Shown: positions 8,927 to 18,117 of the stretch, in pieces
How positions within the stretch are numbered: the first letter of the stretch is position 1
Layout: every line of letters begins with the position of its first letter
Assembly (NCBI GenBank): GCA_945879625.1
Contig: CAMCVA010000006.1
Coordinates: 1 to 64,000, forward strand
Direction of reading: 5' to 3'
DNA length: 64,000 nucleotides
Source: Flavobacterium psychrophilum
Lineage (GTDB): Bacteria > Bacteroidota > Bacteroidia > Flavobacteriales > Flavobacteriaceae
Notes under the pieces: model-generated
The model's database searches: none
Seen by the model: only the letters and a program-made list of their open reading frames with translations
Told to the model about the DNA's origin: nothing
Made by a program: the position numbers and the translations under genes

Positions 8927-11077
8927 TTATTTTTTCTTCTTGTGTTTTGGATGAACAATTTGTAATTCGTCAATTAGGTTTTTTGCACCGGCATACTTAT
9001 CCATGATGAATAAAACATACCGAATATCGACCATCACGTTTCTGCAGATGGCCGGATCGTAATACAAATCACTCATGGTTCCTTCCCAAACGCGGTCAAA
9101 ATTAAGGCCAATTAAATTGCCATAGGCATCTAGCGCTGGACTACCCGAATTTCCACCGGTGGTGTGGTTGGTTCCAATAAAACAAACGGGCATTCCACCT
9201 TTTTCGGCATAAGGGCCGTAATCTTTGGTTTCGTATAATTCAATCAGTTTTTTGGGTACGTCAAATTCGTAATCCCCGGGAATGTATTTTTCCAACACCC
9301 CATCCAAATACGTTTTTGATTTATAGGTGGTGGCGTCTTTTGGATCGTAGCCTTTCACTTTTCCGTAGGTTACACGCAAGGTGCTATTGGCATCAGGAAA
9401 AAAGCGGGCCCCTTTGTTGAGCTCCAATTGGGCTTTCATATAGGTACGTTGCAAGGCCGAGATTTTAAGCGCAAGTTCCTCATATTTGGGAGCCACCTCT
9501 TTAACATACACATCGGCCATGGCTTTGATGGTTTGGTAGGCGGGATCTTGGTTGAGTTTGGCCAAAACCGATTGCGTATCACCCGATAGCAAATCTTGCA
9601 CTCCGGCATAGGAAGTCAATTTGCTGTTTTGGTAAATTGATTTGCTCAAGTTGGGAACCGATATTTGTTGCATCGGCACAGGCACAAATTGTTTGGGTGA
9701 TTTGGTTACATATAATTCCATCAATTGTTCAAACACTTTTTCATCTACTGCCGCATTAAAATCTTTGTAGAAATCGGGTAGACCTTTCAATAAATTGGCT
9801 TTGCGTTCAGCAAAAGCTTGTTCTCCTTTGGTTTCGAATAATTGTGTCAATTGATACATTTTATAAGAAACTTGCAGCAACTCGGTGTTGCGCAACACAA
9901 TTTCTACAAAATAATCGCGGCTCAAGGCATAAGGAGCGATCGCCTGGTAATTGGTTTTAAAATCGGCCAAGAGTGTCCCATATTCGGCTTGTTTGCCGGC
10001 TTTCATTACCTTTTCTTGAAACGCCAGTTCTTGTTTTTGTTTTACTGCAATGGCTTTTGATTTTTTAAGGCCCATGCTTTCGCCTATCCATTTTTTCCAA
10101 TAATTGGCAATGCTCGCATATTTTGACGCATATTGAATTTTAATCGCCGCATCCTTGCGCATAAAACCGTCGGCTACTTTTAGGGCTTTGTCGCGAATTT
10201 CTATTTTGGCCGGATTCAATTCGTTGAGAATTTGCTCCAAAGCTACAGCAGGCAAGTACTCGTTTGTTTTTCCGGGATATCCAAATACCAACGTAAAATC
10301 GTCATCGGCTACACCATCAAGCGAAACTGGTAAAAAGTGCTTGGGCGTATACGGCACATTGTCTTTGGAGTAGGCCGCTGGTCGGTTGTTTTTGTCAGCA
10401 TAGATGCGAAACAGTGAAAAATCTCCGGTATGTCTGGGCCAAACCCAGTTGTCGGTGTCCGATCCAAATTTACCAATCGAACTGGGTGGAGCGCCCACCA
10501 ATCGCACGTCTTTAAAGGATTCGGTTACAAACAATAAATATTGATTGCCTTCATAAAAGGTTCTGATTTTGTTCTCTTGCCAAGCTTCTTTTGGGTAACT
10601 GGCGTTTAAGGCTGCGGTATTTTCTTTTATCTTTTGTTGCTTTTCGGCTTCGGTGGCTAGAGTGGCAGTACCTTCAGTAATTTGTGCGGTAACGTCTACA
10701 ATTTTTACAATAAAGGTTACTTCCAAATCTTCGTTGGGCAATTCTTCGGCCAACGAATAGGCCCAAAATCCATTGGTCAGGTAATCGTGTTCCACCGATG
10801 ATTGCGTTTGAATCGCATCAAAACCACAGTGGTGGTTGGTGAGCAAAAGGCCTTTGGGCGAAATCACTTCCGAGGTACAGCCACCATTAAAGTGCGGCAC
10901 CGCATCTTTGAGACTTGATTTGTTCACGTCATAAATATCGGCCACCGACATTTTCATGCCCAGGCTTTTCATTTCTTTTTCATTCATCCCTTGCAGCAAC
11001 GAAGGAATCCACATGCCGCCTTGTTGGGCTTGTACTTGAATAAATACGAGTAAGAATAATACAATACTTTTTTTCAT
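8927..11077 (-). CDS. S46 dipeptidyl-peptidase, DPP11-like (Asp/Glu-specific)
   Basis: A 716-residue exported serine exopeptidase releasing N-terminal dipeptides. Signal peptide 1-17 (ends QVQAQ). The chymotrypsin-like triad motifs are present: TNHHCGF (His82/His83), DTDNWVWPRHTGDFSLF (Asp in the middle of the protein) and GGNSGSPAL (Ser644). The specificity site reads GLNFDRVWEGTMSD. Arg662 corresponds to the arginine that gives DPP11 its preference for acidic P1 residues, where DPP7 has glycine (family knowledge, not tested here). The ATG at 11077 is chosen because it begins the signal peptide. waaA ends six bases upstream, so the genes are probably one operon. The likely role is periplasmic peptide breakdown for amino-acid feeding. 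Confidence 0.9.
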   Translation of the reverse strand: MKKSIVLFLLVFIQVQAQQGGMWIPSLLQGMNEKEMKSLGMKMSVADIYDVNKSSLKDAVPHFNGGCTSEVISPKGLLLTNHHCGFDAIQTQSSVEHDYLTNGFWAYSLAEELPNEDLEVTFIVKIVDVTAQITEGTATLATEAEKQQKIKENTAALNASYPKEAWQENKIRTFYEGNQYLLFVTESFKDVRLVGAPPSSIGKFGSDTDNWVWPRHTGDFSLFRIYADKNNRPAAYSKDNVPYTPKHFLPVSLDGVADDDFTLVFGYPGKTNEYLPAVALEQILNELNPAKIEIRDKALKVADGFMRKDAAIKIQYASKYASIANYWKKWIGESMGLKKSKAIAVKQKQELAFQEKVMKAGKQAEYGTLLADFKTNYQAIAPYALSRDYFVEIVLRNTELLQVSYKMYQLTQLFETKGEQAFAERKANLLKGLPDFYKDFNAAVDEKVFEQLMELYVTKSPKQFVPVPMQQISVPNLSKSIYQNSKLTSYAGVQDLLSGDTQSVLAKLNQDPAYQTIKAMADVYVKEVAPKYEELALKISALQRTYMKAQLELNKGARFFPDANSTLRVTYGKVKGYDPKDATTYKSKTYLDGVLEKYIPGDYEFDVPKKLIELYETKDYGPYAEKGGMPVCFIGTNHTTGGNSGSPALDAYGNLIGLNFDRVWEGTMSDLYYDPAICRNVMVDIRYVLFIMDKYAGAKNLIDELQIVHPKHKKKK

Positions 11078-11082
11078 GGAGA

Positions 11083-12318
11083 TTAATTTTGAGTAGTAGA
11101 ATTGATAATTTTCTGGGTTGCGCCGGTGTTCATTTGTACAAAAGTTTGGCAAATGTGTCCTTTTTCGTGGCGAATATCGGCATTTTGAATGAGCGTATCC
11201 AATGCTTCTTGCAGTTCTTGTGCCGATTGAATAGAAATACAGCCGCCCAATTCAACCAAGGCCGTGGCTTCGGCAAAGTGACTGTAATGCGGCCCGCAGA
11301 TAATGGGCACGCCAAACGTAGCAGGCTCCAACAGATTGTGTACGCCAGGATGGCCAAATCCGCCGCCCACATAGGCCAGATCAGCATAGCTGTATATTTT
11401 GGTTAAGATGCCAATGGTGTCTACAATAAACACCTCATAATCGGCGAGGTTTTTGCCTTCGCGTTCCGAAAATAAAATGGTTTTCTTGTGTATTGATTGC
11501 TTCAACGAATTGATTTGCTCGGCCTTGATGTTGTGCGGCGCAATGATCCACTTGAGTGCATGCGTGCTTTGGTTCAGGTAATCCACCAGCAGGTTTTCGT
11601 CTTTGGGCCACGAACTACCCACCACAACCGTTGGCGTGTTGTTTTTGAATTCGGCAATAAAATCGACCAAATTGTCTTTCTCTAAAATGGCGGCCACCCG
11701 GTCAAATCGTGTATCGCCCGAAACCATCACATTGGTTTTGCCCAATTGCTGTAACAAGGTTTTCGAACTTTCGTTTTGCACAAAAAAATACGTAAAGGTG
11801 TCCAATGCTTTTCGGTAAAACCCGCCGTACCACTTAAAAAACAATTGGTTTTCCCGAAACACGCCCGAGATCAAATAGGTTTTAATCTGTTTTTCGGCCA
11901 ATATTTTCAGGTAATTGGGCCAGTATTCGTACTTGATAAAAAACACCAATTCGGGATTTATTTTGCGAATGAATCGTTCGGCATTTTGTGGCGTGTCCAA
12001 TGGCAAATAGACCGTCACATCGGCAATTTTATTGTTTTTGCGCACCTCATACCCCGAAGGCGAAAAAAAACTCAACACAATTTTGTGGTTGGGGTAGTGG
12101 GCTTTTATGGCTTCCATCACGGGCAGACCTTGTTCGTATTCGCCCAAAGAAGCCGCGTGAAACCAGATGCAGTTGTCGTCTTTTTGAATCGCAGCCGCCA
12201 AACTCGCAAACGTAGTCAATCGGCCGGCTACAAATAGCTTCATTTTCTTGCTGAAGAACCCCGAAATAGGCAAGACTTTTTCAATTCCGCGCAGCAATAA
12301 AGAATAGAGAAAATACAT
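11083..12318 (-). CDS. waaA: Kdo transferase WaaA (KdtA)
   Basis: A 411-residue GT30 glycosyltransferase that adds 3-deoxy-D-manno-octulosonate to lipid A precursor on the inner leaflet of the cytoplasmic membrane. It has an N-terminal membrane anchor (1-20), the catalytic Glu60 in WFHAASLGEYEQ, and the donor site GGGFGHPGVHNLLEPATFGVP (about 315-335). Length matches the family (about 425). It is the first gene of a pair with the S46 peptidase; only five bases separate them. This is an unusual functional pairing, though both products serve the envelope. Confidence 0.94.
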   Translation of the reverse strand: MYFLYSLLLRGIEKVLPISGFFSKKMKLFVAGRLTTFASLAAAIQKDDNCIWFHAASLGEYEQGLPVMEAIKAHYPNHKIVLSFFSPSGYEVRKNNKIADVTVYLPLDTPQNAERFIRKINPELVFFIKYEYWPNYLKILAEKQIKTYLISGVFRENQLFFKWYGGFYRKALDTFTYFFVQNESSKTLLQQLGKTNVMVSGDTRFDRVAAILEKDNLVDFIAEFKNNTPTVVVGSSWPKDENLLVDYLNQSTHALKWIIAPHNIKAEQINSLKQSIHKKTILFSEREGKNLADYEVFIVDTIGILTKIYSYADLAYVGGGFGHPGVHNLLEPATFGVPIICGPHYSHFAEATALVELGGCISIQSAQELQEALDTLIQNADIRHEKGHICQTFVQMNTGATQKIINSTTQN

Positions 12319-12385
12319 AGGGTAAAAATTGTGTCGCTAAAATACATCAATTCTATAATTTTTAGGGTGATCCGCATTAAATTAG

Positions 12386-12393
12386 TAGTTTTG
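12386..12393 (+). promoter_or_regulatory. Promoter -7 element TAGTTTTG for the DegT aminotransferase
   Basis: Exact TAnnTTTG match 24 bases before the ATG at 12418. Confidence 0.55.
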
Positions 12394-12417
12394 CGCTGTT
12401 TTAAAACCCACTTTCTG

Positions 12418-13551
12418 ATGAAAAAAATTCAAATGGTCGACCTCAAAGGTCAGTACCAACACATCAAAGAAACCGTAAACACGGCCATCCAAGAAATACT
12501 AGACAATACTTCCTATATCAACGGTCCGCAAGTACATGCGTTTCAAAAAAACCTCGAAGACTATTTGGGCGTGAAACACGTGATTCCTTGTGCCAACGGT
12601 ACCGATGCCTTGCAAATCGCTATGATGGGCTTAGGCCTTCAACCCGGCGACGAGGTAATCACCGCCGATTTTACCTTTGCCGCCACTGTAGAGGTTATTG
12701 CCTTATTGCAACTAAAACCCGTTTTGGTTGACGTGGAGTTGCATAACATGAACATCTCCATCGAGGCCATCAAGAAAGCCATTACTCCCAAAACCAAAGC
12801 CATCGTGCCAGTGCATTTGTTTGGTCGCGCGGCCAATATGGAAGCGATTATGCGTGTGGCCGAGGAACACAATTTATATGTAATCGAAGACAACGCCCAA
12901 GCCATTGGCGCCAATTGTCGTTTTTCTGATGGAACCAAAAATAAAGCCGGTACCATCGGACACGTGGGGGCCACTTCCTTTTTTCCATCCAAAAACTTAG
13001 GCTGTTACGGCGACGGTGGAGCTATTTTTACCAACGACGACGCCTTGGCGCACACCTTGCGTGGCATCGTCAATCACGGCATGTACGTGCGCTACCACCA
13101 CGATGTAGTGGGCGTGAATTCCCGTTTAGACAGTATTCAAGCGGCGGTGCTCAATGCCAAACTGCCGTTGTTAGATCAATACAACGCAGCCCGTCAAAAT
13201 GCGGCTCGTGCCTACAGCAAAGCCTTTGAAGGCCACGCCAACATTATTGCGCCCAGCATTTGCGACATCTGCGATTGCCACGTGTTTCACCAATATACCT
13301 TGCGCATCATCAACGCCGACCGCGATGGCTTGATGCAACATTTGCTTGATCAAGGCATTCCGTGTGCCATCTATTACCCTATTCCACTGCACAGCCAAAA
13401 GGCCTATGCCGATGCGCGGTACCAAGAGGCCGATTTCCCGATTACCAATCAGTTGGTAAAAGAGGTTTTGTCGTTGCCGATGCACACCGAACTCGATGCC
13501 GAGCAAATTGAATTCATCACCAATGCCGTTTTAACGTATTTAAATAAATAG
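12418..13551 (+). CDS. DegT/DnrJ/EryC1/StrS-family sugar aminotransferase
   Basis: A 377-residue PLP enzyme that transfers an amino group to a nucleotide-linked keto-sugar. The PLP lysine is Lys192 in FFPSKNLGCYGDGG; the phosphate and ring contacts NGTDAL (60-65) and EDNAQAIGA (157-165) are also present. Overall it resembles WlbE/WbpE-like enzymes that make 2,3-diamino sugars, but the substrate cannot be fixed from sequence. The ATG at 12418 starts the conserved MVDLKGQY block; the 29 extra codons upstream overlap the promoter. galE follows in the same direction after 87 bases containing a REP-like repeat, which suggests a small glycan precursor group. Confidence 0.9.
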   Translation: MKKIQMVDLKGQYQHIKETVNTAIQEILDNTSYINGPQVHAFQKNLEDYLGVKHVIPCANGTDALQIAMMGLGLQPGDEVITADFTFAATVEVIALLQLKPVLVDVELHNMNISIEAIKKAITPKTKAIVPVHLFGRAANMEAIMRVAEEHNLYVIEDNAQAIGANCRFSDGTKNKAGTIGHVGATSFFPSKNLGCYGDGGAIFTNDDALAHTLRGIVNHGMYVRYHHDVVGVNSRLDSIQAAVLNAKLPLLDQYNAARQNAARAYSKAFEGHANIIAPSICDICDCHVFHQYTLRIINADRDGLMQHLLDQGIPCAIYYPIPLHSQKAYADARYQEADFPITNQLVKEVLSLPMHTELDAEQIEFITNAVLTYLNK

Positions 13552-13617
13552 AAGCTTTTTCCTGCTTTCGCCTTTATCTCGCTTGGTCGCGAGGATGCCG
13601 GCTCTATCAGGGCTAAC
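13551..13617 (+). repeat. REP-like palindromic repeat, copy A
   Basis: Conserved left arm GAAGCTTTTTCCTGCTTTCG, internal hairpin CTCGC (13578-13582) / GCGAG (13589-13593), and right arm GATGCCG...ATCAGGGCTA. It shares both arms with copies at 37901 and 45370. Its first base is the last base of the aminotransferase stop codon TAG. Confidence 0.7.
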
Positions 13618-13638
13618 GCTAAAAAAACAGAATATTTC

Positions 13639-14652
13639 ATGAAAGTAGTCGTAACAGGAGGTTTAGGATTTATTGGTTCCCACACCGTGGTCGAATTGCA
13701 ACAACAAGGTTTTGAGGTAGTTATCATCGATAATTTATCCAATTCCTCAACCGAGGTTATCAACGGAATCGTGGCCATTACGGGCATCACGCCCCAGTTT
13801 GAAGAACTCGATTTGCGCCACAAAGCGTCTGTTGAAGCTTTTTTTGCCAAACATACCGATGTGTCTGGTTTAATTCATTTTGCTGCCTCCAAAGCCGTAG
13901 GCGAATCGGTCGAAAATCCTTTATTGTACTACGAAAACAACATCAATGCCTTGGTCTATGTGTTGCAGGCTTTGCAACAAAAACCAGAAGCTCATTTTAT
14001 ATTCAGCTCTTCGTGCACCGTGTATGGCCAAGCCGAGCAGATGCCCATCACCGAAAACGCGTCGATTCAAGTAGCCATGTCGCCTTACGGCAACACCAAA
14101 CAAATTGGCGAAGAAATCATTCAAGATGTAGCCAAAGTGAGCAACATCAACGCCATATTGTTGCGTTATTTTAATCCAATTGGTGCGCATCCATCGGCCG
14201 AAATTGGCGAATTGCCTTTGGGCGTTCCGCAAAATTTGGTGCCGTTTATTACCCAAACAGCCATTGGCTTGCGTCAAGAATTGTCTGTGTATGGCAACGA
14301 TTACCCTACGCCTGATGGAACCGCCATCCGCGATTACATCCACGTAGTCGATTTGGCCAAAGCCCACGTGGTGGCGCTGCAGCGTTTGCTCGAGAAGAAA
14401 AATGCTCAAAAAATTGAGGTGTTCAATTTGGGCACCGGAACAGGCAGCTCGGTACTCGAAGTAATCAACGCTTTTGAAAAAGTGAGCGGACAAAAATTAC
14501 CCTACAAAATCGTGGGTCGCCGCGAAGGCGATGTGATCTCGGCCTACGCCAACACCGATAAAGCCAATAATGTTCTAGGCTGGAAAGCGCAATCTTCACT
14601 TGAAGATGCTTTGGCTAGTGCGTGGAAGTGGGAGAAGAAGATTCGTGATTAA
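13639..14652 (+). CDS. galE: UDP-glucose 4-epimerase GalE
   Basis: A 337-residue extended short-chain dehydrogenase that interconverts UDP-glucose and UDP-galactose (or the N-acetyl forms). NAD-binding GGLGFIG at 7-13; catalytic Ser125 in SSSCTVYG, and Tyr150-x3-Lys154 in SPYGNTK; the C-terminal sugar-binding domain has RREGDVISAYA near 295. Length equals E. coli GalE (338). It lies behind the DegT aminotransferase, in line with surface polysaccharide synthesis. Confidence 0.95.
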   Translation: MKVVVTGGLGFIGSHTVVELQQQGFEVVIIDNLSNSSTEVINGIVAITGITPQFEELDLRHKASVEAFFAKHTDVSGLIHFAASKAVGESVENPLLYYENNINALVYVLQALQQKPEAHFIFSSSCTVYGQAEQMPITENASIQVAMSPYGNTKQIGEEIIQDVAKVSNINAILLRYFNPIGAHPSAEIGELPLGVPQNLVPFITQTAIGLRQELSVYGNDYPTPDGTAIRDYIHVVDLAKAHVVALQRLLEKKNAQKIEVFNLGTGTGSSVLEVINAFEKVSGQKLPYKIVGRREGDVISAYANTDKANNVLGWKAQSSLEDALASAWKWEKKIRD

Positions 14653-14654
14653 CT

Positions 14655-14800
14655 GTTGTCGGTTGTCAGTTGTCGGTTGTCAGTTCTTAGTATTCATTGC
14701 AAAACTTCCCGCTCCCAACTTCCCACTTCCCACACAACCCCGTTTTTAGTATACCACTGAACCTTGGAATTTGGAATTTCAAAAATTGGAATTTCAAAAA
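14655..14800. repeat. Low-complexity spacer with short tandem repeats
   Basis: The gap between galE and fabD (14653-14848) contains a 14-base unit GTTGTCGGTTGTCA twice (14655-14682), a C/T-rich stretch of CTTCCCAC-like words (14700-14740), and a 15-base unit TTGGAATTTCAAAAA twice (14771-14800). No ORF or convincing terminator is seen here. Confidence 0.75.
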
Positions 14801-14848
14801 TTCGTGCATTCTTGGCTAAAAGCTGATCGCTAAGCGCTGACAGCTGAA

Positions 14849-15721
14849 CTACGCATTAACCGTCACCGCCTCTTTATCAATTTTATTAATCAAGCCAGCC
14901 AATACTTTTCCGGGGCCTATTTCGGTAAAGGAAGTAGCGCCATCGGCGATCATTTGTTGTACCGATTGCGTCCATTTAACCGGAGCAGTGAGTTGGATGA
15001 TCAAGTTCTTTTTGATTTCAGCCGGATCAGAAACGGCAGCTGCGGTTACGTTTTGGTATACCGGGCAGCTGGGTGTAGAAAACACCGTGGCTTCAATGGC
15101 AGCGGCTAGTTCTTCGCGGGCGGGTTCCATCATGGGTGAGTGAAACGCTCCGCCTACGGGTAATATTAATGCACGACGCGCGCCTGCTGCTTTCAAGGCT
15201 TCGCAGGCGGCTTCTACCGCAGGAACGGCTCCAGAAATCACGAGTTGGCCGGGGCAATTGTAATTGGCGGCAACTACTACGCCATCGGTTTCGGCGCAAA
15301 TTTGCTCTACGATGGCATCGTCTAGGCCCAATACGGCTGCCATGGTTGAAGGGGCGAGTTCACAGGCTTTTTGCATAGCCATCGCGCGTTGCGAAACCAA
15401 ACGCAAGCCGTCTTCAAACGACAAGGCGCCGTTGGCTACCAACGCTGAGAATTCACCAAGTGAATGTCCAGCTACCATTTCGGGATCAAAATCGGTCAAG
15501 GTTTTGGCCAAAATTACCGAGTGTAAAAACACAGCCGGTTGGGTTACTTTGGTTTCTTTGAGGGCATCGGCGGTGCCGTCAAACATAATATCGGTGATGC
15601 GAAATCCGAGAATTTCGTTGGCTTGTTCAAAAAGGGCTTTGGCTACAGGAGATTGTTCGTACAAGTCTTTACCCATTCCGGTAAATTGCGCTCCTTGTCC
15701 TGGAAATACATAGGCTTTCAT
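14849..15721 (-). CDS. fabD: Malonyl-CoA:ACP transacylase FabD
   Basis: A 290-residue enzyme moving malonyl from CoA to acyl carrier protein to start fatty-acid elongation. Nucleophile Ser87 in AGHSLGE; active-site His in GGAFHSPMM near 195; oxyanion GQGAQ near residue 9. Length is typical (about 300). The ATG at 15721 is preferred to one two codons upstream since MKAYVFPGQG is the family start. It is the last gene of the leftward run aminotransferase-purT-fabD, with a 17-base gap to purT. Confidence 0.95.
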   Translation of the reverse strand: MKAYVFPGQGAQFTGMGKDLYEQSPVAKALFEQANEILGFRITDIMFDGTADALKETKVTQPAVFLHSVILAKTLTDFDPEMVAGHSLGEFSALVANGALSFEDGLRLVSQRAMAMQKACELAPSTMAAVLGLDDAIVEQICAETDGVVVAANYNCPGQLVISGAVPAVEAACEALKAAGARRALILPVGGAFHSPMMEPAREELAAAIEATVFSTPSCPVYQNVTAAAVSDPAEIKKNLIIQLTAPVKWTQSVQQMIADGATSFTEIGPGKVLAGLINKIDKEAVTVNA

Positions 15722-15738
15722 ATGCAAGTTTTTTTGTG

Positions 15739-16899
15739 TTAGGAATTTACTTGAACCATTTTTGCGGCTTGTACCGCTTTATCAATCAGTTCTTCAATTG
15801 GGGTGTCAATGTGGTCGGAAACCAATGCCACACCCATACGTCTGTAGGGTCGTGAACTGGGTTTGCCAAAAATTCTAAAATCAGTTTTAGGCAAAGCAGC
15901 AATGGCTTCTACGCCTGTATAAGTTGGGTTGGTAGAATGTTCGCTCGCCAAGATTACCGCGCTGGCGGCTGCTTTTTCTTGGGTAATTTCAAAAATGGGG
16001 TAACTCAATATGGCGCGCAAATGCAATTCAAATTCATTGAAGTTTTGACTGCCTGCCAGGGTAACCATGCCTGTATCGTGTGGGCGAGGGGATAATTCAG
16101 AAAAATATACGCCTTCATTTGTCAAGAAAAATTCTACTCCAAAAAGTCCGGCGCCACCCAAGGCTTCGGTTACTTTTCTGGCCATTAGTTGGGCTTCCTG
16201 CAAATCACTGTCTGAGATTACAGCCGGTTGCCAACTTTCTTGGTAGTCGCCGCGTTCTTGTCGGTGGCCAATAGGCGCACAAAACAGGGTTGGGTTATTA
16301 TTTTGGGTTACGGTGAGTAGGGTAATTTCGGCATAAAAATTCACGAATGCTTCTACGATTACTTCGACCACGTCGCCGCGCGAACCTTCTACGGCATAGG
16401 CCCAAGATTTTGCAATATCGTCGGCTGATTTGATGGTCGATTGGCCTTTGCCTGAGGAGGACATCAGCGGTTTTACTACGCAGGGAATACCCACAATTTC
16501 AACCGCAGCTTGCAATTCTTCGGCCGAGGTGGCGTAGCGGTAATTAGCCGTGCGCAAGCCCAAATCATGAGCTGCCAAATCGCGAATGGCTTTGCGGTTC
16601 ATGGTAAAATTGGCCGCTTTCGCCGAGGGCACTACGGTAATACCTTGTTTTTCGTAGTCGTAAAACCGTTCGGTTCGAATGGCTTCTATTTCGGGTACAA
16701 TAAAATCGGGTTGGTGTTTGGCAATGATGCGGTCCAATTCGGCACCATCGAGCATGTTGATGACTTCAAACTCGTGGGCCACTTGCATGGCCGGGGCATG
16801 TTCGTAATTATCGACGGCAATTACGGTTTGTCCCAATCGTTGGGCCGCAATCGTAAACTCTTTTCCGAGTTCACCCGAACCAAGCAGTACAATTTTCAT
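15739..16899 (-). CDS. purT: Formate-dependent GAR transformylase PurT
   Basis: A 386-residue ATP-grasp enzyme that forms N-formyl-glycinamide ribonucleotide from GAR, formate and ATP in purine synthesis. N-terminal GSGELGKE (7-14) is the PurT signature; the ATP-grasp part carries [12 protein letters not shown] and [13 protein letters not shown]. Length matches E. coli PurT (392). The upstream aminotransferase stops three bases before its ATG, so the two are translationally close and surely co-transcribed. Confidence 0.96.
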   Translation of the reverse strand: MKIVLLGSGELGKEFTIAAQRLGQTVIAVDNYEHAPAMQVAHEFEVINMLDGAELDRIIAKHQPDFIVPEIEAIRTERFYDYEKQGITVVPSAKAANFTMNRKAIRDLAAHDLGLRTANYRYATSAEELQAAVEIVGIPCVVKPLMSSSGKGQSTIKSADDIAKSWAYAVEGSRGDVVEVIVEAFVNFYAEITLLTVTQNNNPTLFCAPIGHRQERGDYQESWQPAVISDSDLQEAQLMARKVTEALGGAGLFGVEFFLTNEGVYFSELSPRPHDTGMVTLAGSQNFNEFELHLRAILSYPIFEITQEKAAASAVILASEHSTNPTYTGVEAIAALPKTDFRIFGKPSSRPYRRMGVALVSDHIDTPIEELIDKAVQAAKMVQVNS

Positions 16900-16902
16900 G
16901 GC

Positions 16903-18090
16903 TTATTCGGCTAATGCCGCTTTAATGCGCGAAAGGGCTTCGGTGAGTATTTCTTCGCTAGTGGCATACGAAAAACGAATGCAATCGGGGTTGCCAAATG
17001 CATCACCGGTTACAGTAGCTACATTGGCTTCGCCTAATAAATACATCGAAAAATCATCGGCATTTTTGATGAGCGTACCGCACAAGGTTTTACCAAAAAA
17101 CGAAGAAACGTCGGGAAAAACATAAAAGGCACCTTCTGGCACATTCAATTTAAGCCCAGGAATTTCGTTGATGAGTTTCACCACCAAGTCACGGCGGTTT
17201 TTGAAGGCGGAAACCATTTCGTGTAACACAGAAGGATCGGCATCTACAGCGGTAATCGTGGCGCGTTGTGCAATCGAATTGGCTCCACTGGTTACTTGTC
17301 CTTGCATTTTGGTGCAGGCTTTGGCAATAAATTCGGGGGCACCAATGTACCCAATACGCCAGCCGGTCATGGCAAAGGCTTTGGCTACGCCGTTTACGGT
17401 AATTGTGCGGTCAAACATACCCGGAATGGAGGCGATGCTGCAAAAAGTTCCGGAGAAATTAATGTGTTCGTATATTTCGTCAGAAACGATATAGATGTTT
17501 GGGTATTTGGCCAATACGGCTGCCAAAACGGTAAGCTCTTCACGGCTATACACCGATCCGCTCGGGTTGCACGGCGAACTGTACCAAATCATTTTGGTTT
17601 TTGGGGTAATGGCTTGTTCCAATTGCTGGGCGGTAATTTTAAAATCACTTTCTACCGAGGTAGGCACTTCAACCGGAATTCCCCCCGACATTTTGATGAT
17701 TTCAAAATAACTCACCCAATAGGGTGCAGGCAAAATTACTTCGTCACCGTCGTTGAGCATACATTGGGCAATGTTGTAAAGCGATTGTTTTGCTCCGGTT
17801 GACACTACAATATTGGCGGGTTTGTATTCTAGGTTGTTGTCGCGTTTAAATTTGCGGCAAATGGCTTCTTTTAATTCTACATAACCATCAACTGGACTGT
17901 AGGTGCTGTAATTTTCATCGATCGCTTTTTTGGCGGCTTCTTTAATAAAATCGGGTGTATTAAAATCAGGCTCACCCAAACTCAAACTGATGATGTCTTT
18001 GCCTTGTGCTTTTAGTTCTCTGGCTAAAGCAGCCATGGCCAAGGTTTGTGAGGTAGCTAATTTATTGATACGGTCCGATAATGGGCTCAT
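16903..18090 (-). CDS. Class I/II PLP aminotransferase, aspartate aminotransferase type (AspB-like)
   Basis: A 395-residue fold-type I aminotransferase, subgroup I-gamma (aspartate or aspartate/prephenate aminotransferase). Substrate loop SLSLGEPDFNTP (36-47), NPSG with the conserved Asn175, DEIYE (204-208), PLP Lys237 in NGVAKAFAMTGWRIGY, and the C-terminal arginine in RFSYA. It likely makes aspartate from oxaloacetate and glutamate; whether it also takes prephenate is unknown. It lies 27 bases behind the desaturase and three bases before purT in a leftward run. Confidence 0.9.
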   Translation of the reverse strand: MSPLSDRINKLATSQTLAMAALARELKAQGKDIISLSLGEPDFNTPDFIKEAAKKAIDENYSTYSPVDGYVELKEAICRKFKRDNNLEYKPANIVVSTGAKQSLYNIAQCMLNDGDEVILPAPYWVSYFEIIKMSGGIPVEVPTSVESDFKITAQQLEQAITPKTKMIWYSSPCNPSGSVYSREELTVLAAVLAKYPNIYIVSDEIYEHINFSGTFCSIASIPGMFDRTITVNGVAKAFAMTGWRIGYIGAPEFIAKACTKMQGQVTSGANSIAQRATITAVDADPSVLHEMVSAFKNRRDLVVKLINEIPGLKLNVPEGAFYVFPDVSSFFGKTLCGTLIKNADDFSMYLLGEANVATVTGDAFGNPDCIRFSYATSEEILTEALSRIKAALAE

Positions 18091-18117
18091 TGAAAATTGG
18101 TGTAATGTTAGTGAGAA

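Noticed and set aside
11776..12237. 153-residue rightward ORF inside waaA
   Set aside because: Antisense of a conserved gene with no domain, promoter or neighbours in that direction.
13921..14493. 190-residue leftward ORF inside galE
   Set aside because: Lies fully inside a well-conserved gene, has no recognisable motif, and reads like an antisense shadow of codon bias.
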